Shown here in pieces: positions 20,292 to 30,347 of a stretch of 64,000 nt of DNA. The notes beneath the pieces are model-generated. The model did no database searches and was not told the origin of the DNA. It saw nothing but the letters and a program-made list of their open reading frames with translations. This DNA is from Variovorax sp. IB41 (GTDB taxonomy: Bacteria > Pseudomonadota > Gammaproteobacteria > Burkholderiales > Burkholderiaceae_C), in assembly GCF_016405905.1 (NCBI RefSeq), contig NZ_JAEFCB010000006.1:1-64000 (forward strand). Direction: 5' to 3'. Made by a program: the position numbers and the translations under genes. Positions within the stretch are counted from its first letter, which is position 1, and the number at the start of each line of letters is the position of its first letter.

Positions 20292-20394
20292 CGCCGATTC
20301 CAAAACCTTGGAATCGGCGAATTTCGTTGAAAATTAAGTACTTAGCTCACGCAATGAAAGTAATGCGTGAAGCATTCCCCCGTTACAGGGGGAA
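20292..20394. repeat. three hairpins between hslU and mraZ
   Basis: Three inverted repeats fill the stretch after hslU. The first (20375-20394) is a 7-bp stem TTCCCCC/GGGGGAA with a 6-base loop. The second (20347-20370) is a 7-bp stem TCACGCA/TGCGTGA. The third (20292-20319) is a perfect 12-bp stem with a 4-base loop. None has a clear U-run in the hslU direction. Together they probably end or process hslU mRNA before the dcw promoter. Confidence 0.5.
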
Positions 20395-20405
20395 GAGAAG
20401 CAGCT

Positions 20406-21734
<1,329 letters not shown>

Positions 21735-21736
21735 GG

Positions 21737-22282
21737 TCAGAGCGCTTCCACCGTGTGGTTCATGTTCGTGTAAATGCAGATTTCTCCGGCGATCGCCAGC
21801 GATTTGCGCACGATCTGCTCGGCCGAGAGGTCGGTGTTGTCGATCAGCGCCTTGGCCGCCGACTGCGCGTACGCGCCGCCCGAACCGATGGCGATCACGC
21901 CGTCTTCGGGTTCCAGCACGTCGCCGTTGCCGGTGATGATGAGCGAGGTGGTGGCGTCCGCCACGGCCAGCATGGCCTCGAGCTTGCGCAGCACGCGGTC
22001 GGTGCGCCAGTCCTTGGTGAGCTCGACCGCCGCACGGGTGAGGTGCCCCTGGTGCTTTTCGAGCTTGGCCTCGAAGCGCTCGAAGAGCGTGAAGGCGTCG
22101 GCGGTGGCGCCGGCAAAGCCGGCCAGCACCTTGCCGTGATAGAGGCGGCGCACCTTGCGCGCCGTGCCCTTGATGACGATATTGCCGAGAGTGACCTGCC
22201 CGTCCCCGCCGATGGCGACCTGGTCGCCTTGGGGGGTCTTGCGGCGCACGCTCACGATGGTGGTGCCGTGAAACTGTTCCAT
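21737..22282 (-). CDS. hslV: ATP-dependent protease peptidase subunit HslV
   Basis: HslV is the proteasome-like threonine peptidase of the HslVU complex. The sequence begins [14 protein letters not shown]; the short propeptide up to Gly is removed, exposing the catalytic Thr. With the ATG at 22282 the precursor is 181 residues, as in other betaproteobacteria. An in-frame ATG three codons upstream (22291) cannot be excluded. The motif GGDGQVT and the late [11 protein letters not shown] segment are typical. It is co-transcribed with hslU. Confidence 0.96.
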   Translation of the reverse strand: MEQFHGTTIVSVRRKTPQGDQVAIGGDGQVTLGNIVIKGTARKVRRLYHGKVLAGFAGATADAFTLFERFEAKLEKHQGHLTRAAVELTKDWRTDRVLRKLEAMLAVADATTSLIITGNGDVLEPEDGVIAIGSGGAYAQSAAKALIDNTDLSAEQIVRKSLAIAGEICIYTNMNHTVEAL

Positions 22283-22335
22283 CGAAGCCATCTGGGGATG
22301 GCCGATGGCAATGCAACCCCGGAACAGGGCCGGTT

Positions 22336-24009
22336 TCAGTTCTTTCGAACGGCTACGGTCGCGTGATCGGCAATGCCCACGAGGCCGAACAGCGCAGCGA
22401 TCAGCCGGTGCGCATCGACGAACTGCACCCGCTCGCCATTGGCGTCCCGCGCCCGCACCCAGCTGAGCAGCGTGCCGGCCGCGGCCAGGTCCATGCGCAG
22501 CAGCGCCGCGCACGAAATGACGGGCGCCGTGGTGTGCCGGAGGTCCGTGTCCAGCCGCTGCCAGGACGACAGCGATTCGCCCCGCAGATCGCCCGCCAGC
22601 GCGGCAAAGCCGGTGTCGTGCGAGGGAAAGCTTTCCGATTCGGCGCTCGACAGCAGCGACCACACCGAACTGCCCTTGCTCGGCGGCGGCGCGGCGAGCG
22701 CGGTGCATTCGCCCTGCGGGTCTTGCCAGGACGGCGGCGACACCTCGTAGGTGATGCAGTAGTTCAGCGCCACCAGCTCGAAGTCGTCGGGCAGGTGCAT
22801 CACGCGCAGCGCGGCCAGGTGCAGCTGCCACCAGACGTCGTCCGTGCCGCGCTCGTTGTTGGGCGCCGCCTCGGCCAGCACGGCCAGGAGTTGCGCGGAG
22901 CCGATGAAGCGCAGCTTGACCGGTGAATCGGCCCAGTGCGTCAGCAGCACGCGCATCGGCGCAGCGGCTTCCAGCTCGATGGCCGTGAGCGAGCGCCAGT
23001 CCAGCGTCCAGACCGAACCGGCCTGCGACAGCGCGCGCGTGAGGCTCATCAGCCCGTCGCGGGCCAGGCGCGCGGGGCTGTTCCAGTCGGCCATGGCGCC
23101 GCTGTCGCTGCCCTGCTCGGCGTCTTCGCTGGCGGTCACCGCCTTCACGCTGCGGGCGAGTTCTTCGAGCGAGACCCAATCGGGGCCCATGCGCTTCATG
23201 CGCGACGCGTAGCGCATGCGGGCAGCCGCGAACTTGGCGGCGTCGCCGGTCGCGCGGTACAGGTCGAACAGGGTGCGCCAGCGGCTGTCGTCGCGCTCGG
23301 CCGCGGCGTCGTTCTCCGCGTCGGTGCCCGGCGGGGTGTCGGACGCCAGCGCCTGCAACAGGATGGCCTCGGCGCCGGCATCGTCGCCGTGCGCGAAGCG
23401 GATCACCGCCTCTTCCATCGCGCCGTCGTGCGCGAGCCGGGAAGACAGCAACGGCGGCGCACCGCTGGCGCCGGCAACACCGGCGGTGGCACCCGCAACT
23501 TCGACGGGGGCCACGGCCGCCACGGCGCGATGCACGGGAGGCGGCTGGAGCAGGTCGTCCACATGCACGGGCGGCAGCGTCTCGGCGCCGGCATCGGGCG
23601 GCGGGTTGACCAGCGTTTCGCCGTTCGGACCGCGCCCCTTCCACCACTGCTGCGACATCTGCTCTTCGATCTCGTCGATCTTCTTGAGCGTGAGCGCGCG
23701 CCCCTCGGACTTTTCCGAAGAGCTGTTGATGTTGAAGGACGAGGGCGTGACCGTTGCCTCGAAGGCGTGGGCGGCGGCCTCGCGCTGGCGCAGCTTTCGC
23801 AGCATGTCGAACTCGCGCCGGCGCACGAAGTCGTTGCGCTGGCGCCGCTCGATCATTTCCTTGAGCATCTCCCGGCTGTAGGTCTGATCGGGCAGCGAGG
23901 AGTCCGACGTCGCGGCGGAAGGCGCATCCAGCTCCGACCAATCCTTGAGCGGATTGCGGACAAACTTGGCCACCTTCGAAAAAAGGCGGCCCGATTCTTC
24001 CTTTGGCAT
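22336..24009 (-). CDS. STAS-domain-like protein, 557 aa
   Basis: The first 130 residues are basic and heptad-rich (about residues 48-78, many Arg and Glu), followed by a Pro/Ala/Val-rich linker (about 140-185). The middle has tetratricopeptide-like helices ([27 protein letters not shown]). The C-terminal 60 residues ([27 protein letters not shown] and onward) resemble a STAS domain of the anti-sigma antagonist or MlaB type. No phosphoacceptor role can be shown by eye. It lies between dksA and hslV on the same strand, an apparent operon. There is no signal peptide. The function is unknown. Confidence 0.8.
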   Translation of the reverse strand: MPKEESGRLFSKVAKFVRNPLKDWSELDAPSAATSDSSLPDQTYSREMLKEMIERRQRNDFVRRREFDMLRKLRQREAAAHAFEATVTPSSFNINSSSEKSEGRALTLKKIDEIEEQMSQQWWKGRGPNGETLVNPPPDAGAETLPPVHVDDLLQPPPVHRAVAAVAPVEVAGATAGVAGASGAPPLLSSRLAHDGAMEEAVIRFAHGDDAGAEAILLQALASDTPPGTDAENDAAAERDDSRWRTLFDLYRATGDAAKFAAARMRYASRMKRMGPDWVSLEELARSVKAVTASEDAEQGSDSGAMADWNSPARLARDGLMSLTRALSQAGSVWTLDWRSLTAIELEAAAPMRVLLTHWADSPVKLRFIGSAQLLAVLAEAAPNNERGTDDVWWQLHLAALRVMHLPDDFELVALNYCITYEVSPPSWQDPQGECTALAAPPPSKGSSVWSLLSSAESESFPSHDTGFAALAGDLRGESLSSWQRLDTDLRHTTAPVISCAALLRMDLAAAGTLLSWVRARDANGERVQFVDAHRLIAALFGLVGIADHATVAVRKN

Positions 24010-24057
24010 TCGGCGAAGACTATCGAGCGGGCTGGTTTTTATCTACCGTGACCCGGT

Positions 24058-25074
24058 TCAATCCCCGAACATTTTCTGCTTGAGCTCACGGCGCTGTTGC
24101 GCCTCGAGCGACAGCGTGGCGGTCGGGCGGGCCAGCAGGCGGCCGACGCCGATGGGCTCGCCGGTCTCGTCGCAATAGCCGTAGTCGCCGCCATCGATGC
24201 GCTGAATCGACTGCTCGATCTTTTTGAGCAGCTTGCGTTCGCGGTCGCGCGTGCGCAGTTCGAGGGCGTGTTCTTCCTCGATGGTGGCGCGGTCGGCCGG
24301 ATCGGGCACGACCACCGTGTCTTCACGCAGGTGCTCGGTGGTCTCGCCGGCGTTCTCCAGGATGCCGCGCTTGAGTTCTTCGAGCTTCAGGCGGAAGAAC
24401 GCCATCTGCTTTTCGTTCATGTACTCGGTGTCGGGCATCGCGATGACTTCGGCATCGGTCAGCTCGGCGGGCGACTTGGTCTTCCAGTTGTTCGCGAGCT
24501 TGGGGTCTTTCTTGACGGCCAGCGGCGGCGGCGGCACCAGCGCGGTGGACGGCGCCTGCGAGAAGCTGGACTTGGCGGCGGTCGACGCCACGGACTGCGG
24601 CATCGAGGGGACGGTCAGTTGCGACAGCCGGGACACACGGCCCCCACGCGCGGCGGGTGCGGGCGTGGCGGTTTGAGCGGGCATCGAGGGTGTCGCCGGG
24701 GCGGAAGAGGAGGCGGCAGCCGTTTTTTTCATGGGGATCGGGGGAGCGGAAGGAACGGCAGCAGGGCGGCCGACGGGTTTGGATGACGATGGACCCGTGC
24801 CTGCGGTCTTGGTTGCGGTTGCAGGCTTGGCGGGCTGGACGGACTTCTTTGTCGCAGCAGTGGCAACGGCCTTGGCCGGTGGTGCTGCGGGCTTTTTGGA
24901 CGCGCTTTTCTCCTTCGTAGCAGGCGCTTTCGCGGTGGCGGAAACCTTTTTCGCCGCGGGTACAGCCTTCGCAGCCGGCGCCTTCTTTGCGGCGGGCTTG
25001 GATGCTGGCGTGGCCTTGGCGGCGGGTTTCTTCACGGTGACTGGCTCCTTGGACGAACTGGAACGCGCTTTCAC
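24058..25074 (-). CDS. dksA: RNA polymerase-binding factor DksA with long N-terminal extension
   Basis: DksA binds the RNA polymerase secondary channel and acts with ppGpp in the stringent response. Residues 187-338 are DksA: the coiled-coil tip DPADRA has the functional Asp258, Asp261 and Ala263, followed by the basic helix RDRERKLLKKIE. Only one of the four classical zinc cysteines remains (Cys301 in YGYCDETGEPIG), so it belongs to the cysteine-poor class. Residues 1-186 form a Lys/Ala/Pro-rich tail like that of histone H1. The GTG start at 25074 is well supported by GGAGGA 8 bases upstream, so the extension is translated from a good site. Confidence 0.94.
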   Translation of the reverse strand: MKARSSSSKEPVTVKKPAAKATPASKPAAKKAPAAKAVPAAKKVSATAKAPATKEKSASKKPAAPPAKAVATAATKKSVQPAKPATATKTAGTGPSSSKPVGRPAAVPSAPPIPMKKTAAASSSAPATPSMPAQTATPAPAARGGRVSRLSQLTVPSMPQSVASTAAKSSFSQAPSTALVPPPPLAVKKDPKLANNWKTKSPAELTDAEVIAMPDTEYMNEKQMAFFRLKLEELKRGILENAGETTEHLREDTVVVPDPADRATIEEEHALELRTRDRERKLLKKIEQSIQRIDGGDYGYCDETGEPIGVGRLLARPTATLSLEAQQRRELKQKMFGD

Positions 25075-25414
25075 TGGGTGTCTCCTCCCATGGGAGCCAC
25101 TCGCAGCTTTCGTGCCGCGCGGGCTCCACGTTGTCGGGCTGCTCGCGGTTTGCGAACCCCGGGGTTATACCCCCGAAAGCCCTGCAGAAACGTGCGGCGC
25201 CCCGTGCCGGAAGTCACATCTCGTCCATCGAACGAGGTATGCCTTGCGGAACAGGCGCGCGATTGTATAGAGAACTCGAATACGCGGGCGATGTGTCTGC
25301 GTGACGTTCGCGTCCGTTAGCATCGGCCGGCGTCGCCGGAGGGGGTGACGCGAGGCCCGCCTTGCCCCTGGGCGCCGCGGGCCCATCCGATCATTCGATA
25401 AAAGAAAGCAAGCC
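25075..25414. promoter_or_regulatory. divergent intergenic region, dksA / ydgA-like gene
   Basis: This 340-base gap between divergent genes holds no ORF I can support. On the minus strand a TATACAAT sequence at 25269-25262 resembles a -10 box and would give dksA a 5' leader of about 180 bases. No convincing -35 box was found. Near 25323-25340 there is a GC-rich dyad (ccggcgtcgccgg). The plus-strand promoter for the next gene was not clear. Confidence 0.35.
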
Positions 25415-26920
25415 TTGAGCAAGAAAGCAGTTCTGGGAGCCGTGGCCGCGGCCATCGTCGTCGCCTACGGAGGGAGCACCTGGTGGACCGGATCGAAGGT
25501 CCGCTCGATCTACGAGACCGCACTCGACGAGATGCCCAAGCAGACCGCGCTGGTCCGCGTGACCGAGCGCAAGTACGAGCGAAGCTTCTTCGGCGCAGTG
25601 AGCACCGTCACGCTGGAGATCGGCTGCGCGGCCGATGCCGCCACCGCTCCCGCCGTGGCGCAGGCGCCCGCCAAGCCCGCTGAAGGCGAGGAGCCGGAGG
25701 AAGAAGAAGACCGCGACGAGACCGAAGCCAAGCCGTCCAAGCCGCTGCGCATCACCATCCGCGACACCATCCGCCACGGCCCGATCGCCGGCGGCACGCT
25801 CGCGGCCGCCACCATCGACAGCGAACTGGTGCTCGACATCAAGGCACAGGCCGAGGCCGAGAAGCTCTTCGGCAAGGCCAAGCCGCTCACGGCATTCACC
25901 AAGGTCAACTTCGACGGCAGCTATGCCATCGACATGGCGGTCGCGCCCGCCAAGTTCACCGAAGAAGGCAAGGGCCAGCTCGCCTGGCAGGGCGCGCAGG
26001 CGCACATCGAGGTGAACGCCGGACGCACCAAGGCGCGCTACGACATGACGATGCCAGGCCTGGACTTCAACGATGCGGCCAAGGGCGTGCAGATGAAGAT
26101 GGGCAAGCTCACCGCCAAGGCCGACATGGACAACAGCGCGGGCTGGTTCCTGGCCACCGGCAAGACCGAAGGGCGCCTGGAAGCCTTCGAGCTCTCCGCC
26201 ACCAAGGGCCTGGCGGGCGGCACCGATGCCGATGCGCCGGCCGGCGCACACAAGCCCGTGAAGGTGCTGCTGCAGAACATCGACTTGACGGGCGAAGCCA
26301 GCATCAAGGACGGCCTCTACGCCTCCGACGCCACCCTCAAGGGCCAGGGCAAGATCGGCGAGACCAGCATCGACAAGTTCGAGATGGCGAGCGGCGCCCG
26401 CCGCATCCACGCCGCAGGCTACAAGAAGCTGGCCGACGCGTACCTGCAGTCCAGCGCCGCCGCCGGCTGCGGCAAGAGCAGCAAGGCCACGCAGGCCGCG
26501 ATGAAGGCGCTGGCCGACCAGCTCGCCCCGGACCTGAAGGCCATGGCCAAGTACAGCCCCGAGTTCGGGCTGGACAAGATGGTGGTGGAGATCGGCGGCA
26601 AGCGCGGCGAAGTCAGCTACACGGCCGGCATGGTCGGCGTGACCGACGAAGACCTGCAGGCCCCGGGCATGGCGCTCCTCATGAAGCGCGGCGTGCTCAA
26701 GGCCAACGCGCGGCTGCCGGTGCAATGGCTCGAGCAGATCGCCGCGACCGGCGCCGAAAGCGGCCAGACACCGCCGCCCGAAATGGTGGCGGGCCTGGTC
26801 GAGCAAGGCGAGGAAAAGGGCTTCGTCAAGCGCGACGGCGAGCATGTCACCGGGCAGATCGAATTCAGCGAAGGCAGCCTGAAGGTCAATGGCAAGCCGC
26901 TGACCGAACTGGGCAAGTAA
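25415..26920 (+). CDS. YdgA-like DUF945 protein
   Basis: The 501-residue product has an N-terminal hydrophobic anchor (about residues 4-24, VLGAVAAAIVVAYGG) and then a periplasmic domain. The pattern TWWTGSKVRSIYETAL just after the anchor is characteristic of the YdgA/DUF945 family, whose role is poorly known. An acidic low-complexity segment (GEEPEEEEDRDETEAK) at about 90-105 interrupts the first domain. The start is TTG at 25415; the first in-frame ATG is residue 40 and would delete the anchor, so the TTG is preferred. The gene stands alone and ends at a strong bidirectional terminator. Confidence 0.85.
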   Translation: MSKKAVLGAVAAAIVVAYGGSTWWTGSKVRSIYETALDEMPKQTALVRVTERKYERSFFGAVSTVTLEIGCAADAATAPAVAQAPAKPAEGEEPEEEEDRDETEAKPSKPLRITIRDTIRHGPIAGGTLAAATIDSELVLDIKAQAEAEKLFGKAKPLTAFTKVNFDGSYAIDMAVAPAKFTEEGKGQLAWQGAQAHIEVNAGRTKARYDMTMPGLDFNDAAKGVQMKMGKLTAKADMDNSAGWFLATGKTEGRLEAFELSATKGLAGGTDADAPAGAHKPVKVLLQNIDLTGEASIKDGLYASDATLKGQGKIGETSIDKFEMASGARRIHAAGYKKLADAYLQSSAAAGCGKSSKATQAAMKALADQLAPDLKAMAKYSPEFGLDKMVVEIGGKRGEVSYTAGMVGVTDEDLQAPGMALLMKRGVLKANARLPVQWLEQIAATGAESGQTPPPEMVAGLVEQGEEKGFVKRDGEHVTGQIEFSEGSLKVNGKPLTELGK

Positions 26921-26954
26921 GCCCCGGCCGAAGCCACGAAAAGGCCACGAAAAA

Positions 26955-26987
26955 GGCGCTGACCCTCGCGGGGCAGCGCCTTTTTTT
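26955..26987 (+). terminator. bidirectional intrinsic terminator
   Basis: A GGCGCTG/CAGCGCC stem, with an inner CCC/GGG pairing, is followed by seven T on the plus strand. On the minus strand it is followed by five T. It sits between convergent genes, the ydgA-like gene and the COG0523 GTPase, and would end both. Confidence 0.9.
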
Positions 26988-27006
26988 GTGGATCAGCAGG
27001 CCGTCG

Positions 27007-28065
27007 TCAGACCAGGCACTGCTCGAGCCCCTGCTCGAGAATTTCGCGCGGCAACTCGATGCCGATGAACACCATGCGGCTCTGGCGGTTCTCGTCCTTG
27101 CCCCACTCCGGGCCCAGGTCGCTGCCCATCAGCTGGTGCACGCCCTGGAAGATCACCTTGCGCTCGGTGCCCTTCATGTTCAGCACGCCCTTGTAGCGCA
27201 GCATGCGCGGGCCGTAGATGTTGACGATGGCGCCCAGAAAGTCTTCCAGCTTGGCCGGGTCGAACGCGCGGTCGGCCTTGTAGACGAAGCTCTTGACGTC
27301 GTCGTCGGTGTGGTGGTGGTGGCCATGGCCTTCGTGCTTGTGCGAGGGGTGGTCGCACGCCTCGCCATGCGCGTGGTCATGATCGTGATGGTCATGACCG
27401 TGGTCGTCTTCCTTCAGGAAGTCCGGATCGATGTCCAGCTTGGCGTTCAGGTTGAAGCCGCGCAGGTCGAAGATGTCCTTGAGCGGCACGTCGCCGAAAT
27501 GCGCCTTCTGCTGCGGCGCGCGCGGGTTCATGTGCTTCAGGCGATGGATCAGCGCCTCGGTCTCCTCGGCCGACACCAGCTCGCTCTTGCTGATGAAGAT
27601 CTGGTCGGCAAAGCCCACCTGGCGGCGCGCTTCCTGGCGGTCGTTGAGCTGCTGCGGCGCGTGCTTGGCGTCCACCAGCGTGAGAATCGAATCGAGCAGG
27701 TAGCTCTCGGCGATCTCGTCGTCCATGAAGAAGGTCTGCGCCACGGGGCCGGGGTCTGCAAGGCCCGTGGTCTCGATCACCACGCGGTCGAAATCCAGCA
27801 GGCCCTGGCGCTTCTTGGCGGCCAGCATCTGCAGCGCTTCGCGCAGGTCTTCGCGGATGGTGCAGCAGACGCAGCCGTTGCTCATCTGCACGATCTGCTC
27901 CTTCGATTCGGTCACCAGGATGTCGCTGTCGATGTTCTCTTCGCCGAACTCGTTCTCGATGACCGCGATCTTCTGGCCATGGGCCTCGGTCAGGATGCGC
28001 TTGAGCAGCGTGGTTTTGCCCGAGCCGAGAAAGCCGGTGAGGATGGTCGCGGGAATGAGGGCCAT
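27007..28065 (-). CDS. COG0523 (CobW/YjiA-type) GTPase, metallochaperone
   Basis: This is a G3E-class GTPase thought to deliver zinc or another metal to target proteins. The 352-residue protein has Walker A GFLGSGKT at residues 11-18, the metal motif CVCC at 65-68, Walker B-type ETTGLADP near 99, and SKSE for guanine recognition near 159. Residues 222-252 are a His/Asp-rich loop with more than a dozen His, a probable metal store. The C-terminal domain is the usual CobW_C. The GGAG ribosome site precedes ATG at 28065. No Zur-type box was recognised. Paralogues act on cobalamin, nitrile hydratase or zinc enzymes, and context does not separate these. Confidence 0.9.
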   Translation of the reverse strand: MALIPATILTGFLGSGKTTLLKRILTEAHGQKIAVIENEFGEENIDSDILVTESKEQIVQMSNGCVCCTIREDLREALQMLAAKKRQGLLDFDRVVIETTGLADPGPVAQTFFMDDEIAESYLLDSILTLVDAKHAPQQLNDRQEARRQVGFADQIFISKSELVSAEETEALIHRLKHMNPRAPQQKAHFGDVPLKDIFDLRGFNLNAKLDIDPDFLKEDDHGHDHHDHDHAHGEACDHPSHKHEGHGHHHHTDDDVKSFVYKADRAFDPAKLEDFLGAIVNIYGPRMLRYKGVLNMKGTERKVIFQGVHQLMGSDLGPEWGKDENRQSRMVFIGIELPREILEQGLEQCLV

Positions 28066-28148
28066 GAGGAAAGCTCCGAGCGAAAAACGAAAAAAACGGG
28101 GGTGGCGGGCAGTTTAGCCAATGCCACTGAGTTGCGTTGGCGAAGGGG

Positions 28149-29369
28149 TCAAGCGGGTTTTCTCACCACCACCAGGCCCTTGAGGTACTCCCCTTCCGGG
28201 AATTCGATGGTCATCGGATGGTCCGGCGCCGCACCGAGACGTTCGCTGATGTAACCGTCTACGTTGGCATCCAGCCCCGCCGAGGCCACGATCTTGTGGA
28301 ACAGGTCGGCGCCGATGCCGCCCGAGCACGAGAACGTCAGCAGCACGCCGCCCGGCTCCAGGATCTTGAGCGCGAGGCGGTTGATGTCCTTGTAGGCGCG
28401 CGCGGCGCGCTCGGCATGCGCCGCCGTGGGCGCGAATTTCGGCGGGTCGAGCACGATCGCGTCGAAGGTGCGGCCCTGGTCGATGAACTCGCGCAGCACG
28501 GTGTTCACGTTGGCGTCGAGAAACTCGGTCTTCACGCCCGAACCCTCGCCGCCGAAGCCATTGAGCGCGATGTTGGCGCGCGCGAAATTCAGCGCCGGCT
28601 GCGACGAATCGACCGACACCAGCTCGGCACCTTCGAGCGCGCCCGCGGCCTTCAGCCCCGCGAGCGCCGCGACGGTGAAGCCGCCCGTGTAGCAAAAGCA
28701 GTTGAGCACGCGGCGGAAACGGCGGTGCTTGGCGAGCTCCGCAAAACGCTGGCGGCTGTCGCGCTGGTCGAGGTAGAAGCCGGTCTTGTGGCCGGTCGCG
28801 ATGTCGAGCGACAGTTGCCAGTCGTGCTCGCGAATCGTGATCGCGGTGGCGCCCTCCCCGCGCAGCCAGCCCGTGACGGGCTTGAGCCCTTCGCGCTCGC
28901 GGCCGCTCGCGTCGGAGCGCTCATAGAGTTTCGCGAGGCCCGTGGCCTTGAGCAGCGCATCGGCCAGCACGTCCTTCCAGCGCTCGACGCCGGCCGAGAG
29001 GAACTGCGCAACCAGCGTGTCGCCGTAGCGGTCGACGATCAGCCCCGGCAGCCCATCGGCCTCGCCATGCACCAGCCGCACGCCGTCGCTCTGCAGGTCG
29101 AAGAGGCCCCGCGCGCGCACGGCGCGTTCGCACACCGACGCGAGAAACGCCGCGTCGATGCGCTGCGTCTCGACAAAGCTCCAGGCCCGCGCGCGGATCT
29201 TGGAGATCGGGCTGAACGCCGCCCACGCGAGGAACGCGCCGTCGTGGGATTCCACGCGCACCGTCTCGCCCGAGTCGGCGCCGCCGCGCGCGATGGCGGA
29301 TTCGAAGACCCAGGGATGGCGGCGCTGCATCGAGCGCTCTTTGCCGGGTTTGAGACGGAGTGTTTTCAT
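28149..29369 (-). CDS. RlmI-like 23S rRNA (cytosine-C5) methyltransferase
   Basis: The 406-residue protein has an N-terminal PUA domain (about 1-80, beginning LRLKPGKERSMQRRHPWVF) and a C-terminal SAM-dependent methyltransferase domain. The SAM loop NCFCYTGGFTVAAL is near residue 222, the motif DPPKF near 313, and a Cys in TFSCSGG near 352 fits the catalytic cysteine of RlmI, the enzyme that methylates C1962. The gene follows xerC by 12 bases on the same strand. Exact target specificity is inferred from the family. Confidence 0.9.
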   Translation of the reverse strand: MKTLRLKPGKERSMQRRHPWVFESAIARGGADSGETVRVESHDGAFLAWAAFSPISKIRARAWSFVETQRIDAAFLASVCERAVRARGLFDLQSDGVRLVHGEADGLPGLIVDRYGDTLVAQFLSAGVERWKDVLADALLKATGLAKLYERSDASGREREGLKPVTGWLRGEGATAITIREHDWQLSLDIATGHKTGFYLDQRDSRQRFAELAKHRRFRRVLNCFCYTGGFTVAALAGLKAAGALEGAELVSVDSSQPALNFARANIALNGFGGEGSGVKTEFLDANVNTVLREFIDQGRTFDAIVLDPPKFAPTAAHAERAARAYKDINRLALKILEPGGVLLTFSCSGGIGADLFHKIVASAGLDANVDGYISERLGAAPDHPMTIEFPEGEYLKGLVVVRKPA

Positions 29370-29381
29370 TTTTTGACTTGC

Positions 29382-30347
29382 TTACTTGTCTTTGTCGGTC
29401 CGGGCCTTCGCGCGCGGATGCGCGGCGTCATAGACCTTCGCCAGATGCTGGAAATCCAGCCGCGTATAGATCTGCGTGGTCGCGATGCTCGCGTGCCCCA
29501 GCAGTTCCTGCACCGCGCGCAGGTCGCTGCTCGATTGCAGCACGTGGCTCGCGAACGAGTGCCGCAGCATGTGCGGATGCACAGGCGCGGCGAGCCCCGC
29601 CTTCAGGCTGCGTTCGCGCAAGAGCTTCCACACCGCATGCGACGACATCCGCGCGCCCTTGGCGCTGATGAAGAGCGCGGGCGCGGGCCGGTCGCCGCGC
29701 ACGTCAAGCCATTCCTGCAGCGCCTCGGCCGCCTTGCCGCCCACCGGCACGATGCGCCGCTTGCTGCCCTTGCCGAGCACGTTGGCTTCCTTCGCATCGA
29801 GATCGACCCAGCCGAGCGCCGTGTTGCTCGCCTGCGCATCGAGCCCCGTGAGCTCGCTCACGCGCAGGCCGCAGCCGTAGAGCAGCTCGACGATGGCGCG
29901 GTCGCGCGCCTCGGTCCACGGGTCGGCGTCTTCGTCGTGCAGCTCGGCCAGTTGCACCGCGTCGTCCACGCCCAGCGCCTTGGGCAGCGGGCGGCCGGCC
30001 TTGGGCGCGTGCACGTCCTGCACCGGGTTGAAGCCAATCAGGCCTTCATTCCCGAGCCAGCGGTAGAAGCTGCGCCAGCACGACAGCACCAGCGCGATGC
30101 CGCGCGGCTCGCGGCCGGCGCTGTGCAGTTTCGCCATCCAGCGGCGGATGTGGGCGGTCTGCACGCGGTCCAGCGGCAAGTTGGCCTCGGCCGCGTTTTC
30201 CTTCAGCGCCTGCAGGTGAAAAGCGTAGAGCTCGACCGTGCGTGCCGCGAGCCGGCGCTCCACGCGCACATGCGCGAGGTACTTGTCGATCCAGCCCGCG
30301 GAGGCCGGATCCCCATGGGATTCAGAAGAGGAGGCCACGGAAGGCAT
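29382..30347 (-). CDS. xerC: tyrosine recombinase XerC
   Basis: XerC acts with XerD at dif to resolve chromosome dimers. The 321-residue protein has an N-terminal SAM-like DNA-binding domain (WIDKYLAHVRVERRLAARTV) and the catalytic residues: Arg in GCGLRVSELTG, Lys in GKGSKRR, His/Arg in HPHMLRHSFASH, His in LGHASIATTQ, and Tyr in IYTRLDF. It lies in the dapF-DUF484-xerC arrangement, conserved in proteobacteria, here with a DUF218 gene inserted. Its ATG lies 26 bases inside the preceding gene's end; GTG at 30338 is an alternative. Confidence 0.95.
   Translation of the reverse strand: MPSVASSSESHGDPASAGWIDKYLAHVRVERRLAARTVELYAFHLQALKENAAEANLPLDRVQTAHIRRWMAKLHSAGREPRGIALVLSCWRSFYRWLGNEGLIGFNPVQDVHAPKAGRPLPKALGVDDAVQLAELHDEDADPWTEARDRAIVELLYGCGLRVSELTGLDAQASNTALGWVDLDAKEANVLGKGSKRRIVPVGGKAAEALQEWLDVRGDRPAPALFISAKGARMSSHAVWKLLRERSLKAGLAAPVHPHMLRHSFASHVLQSSSDLRAVQELLGHASIATTQIYTRLDFQHLAKVYDAAHPRAKARTDKDK

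Noticed and set aside
21737..23941. Long minus-strand frame in front of hslV
   Set aside because: It is a shadow of the STAS-domain gene; hslV has its own start and propeptide at 22282.
24009..24058. Terminator between dksA and the STAS gene
   Set aside because: The 48-base gap shows no stem with a T-run, so read-through is assumed.
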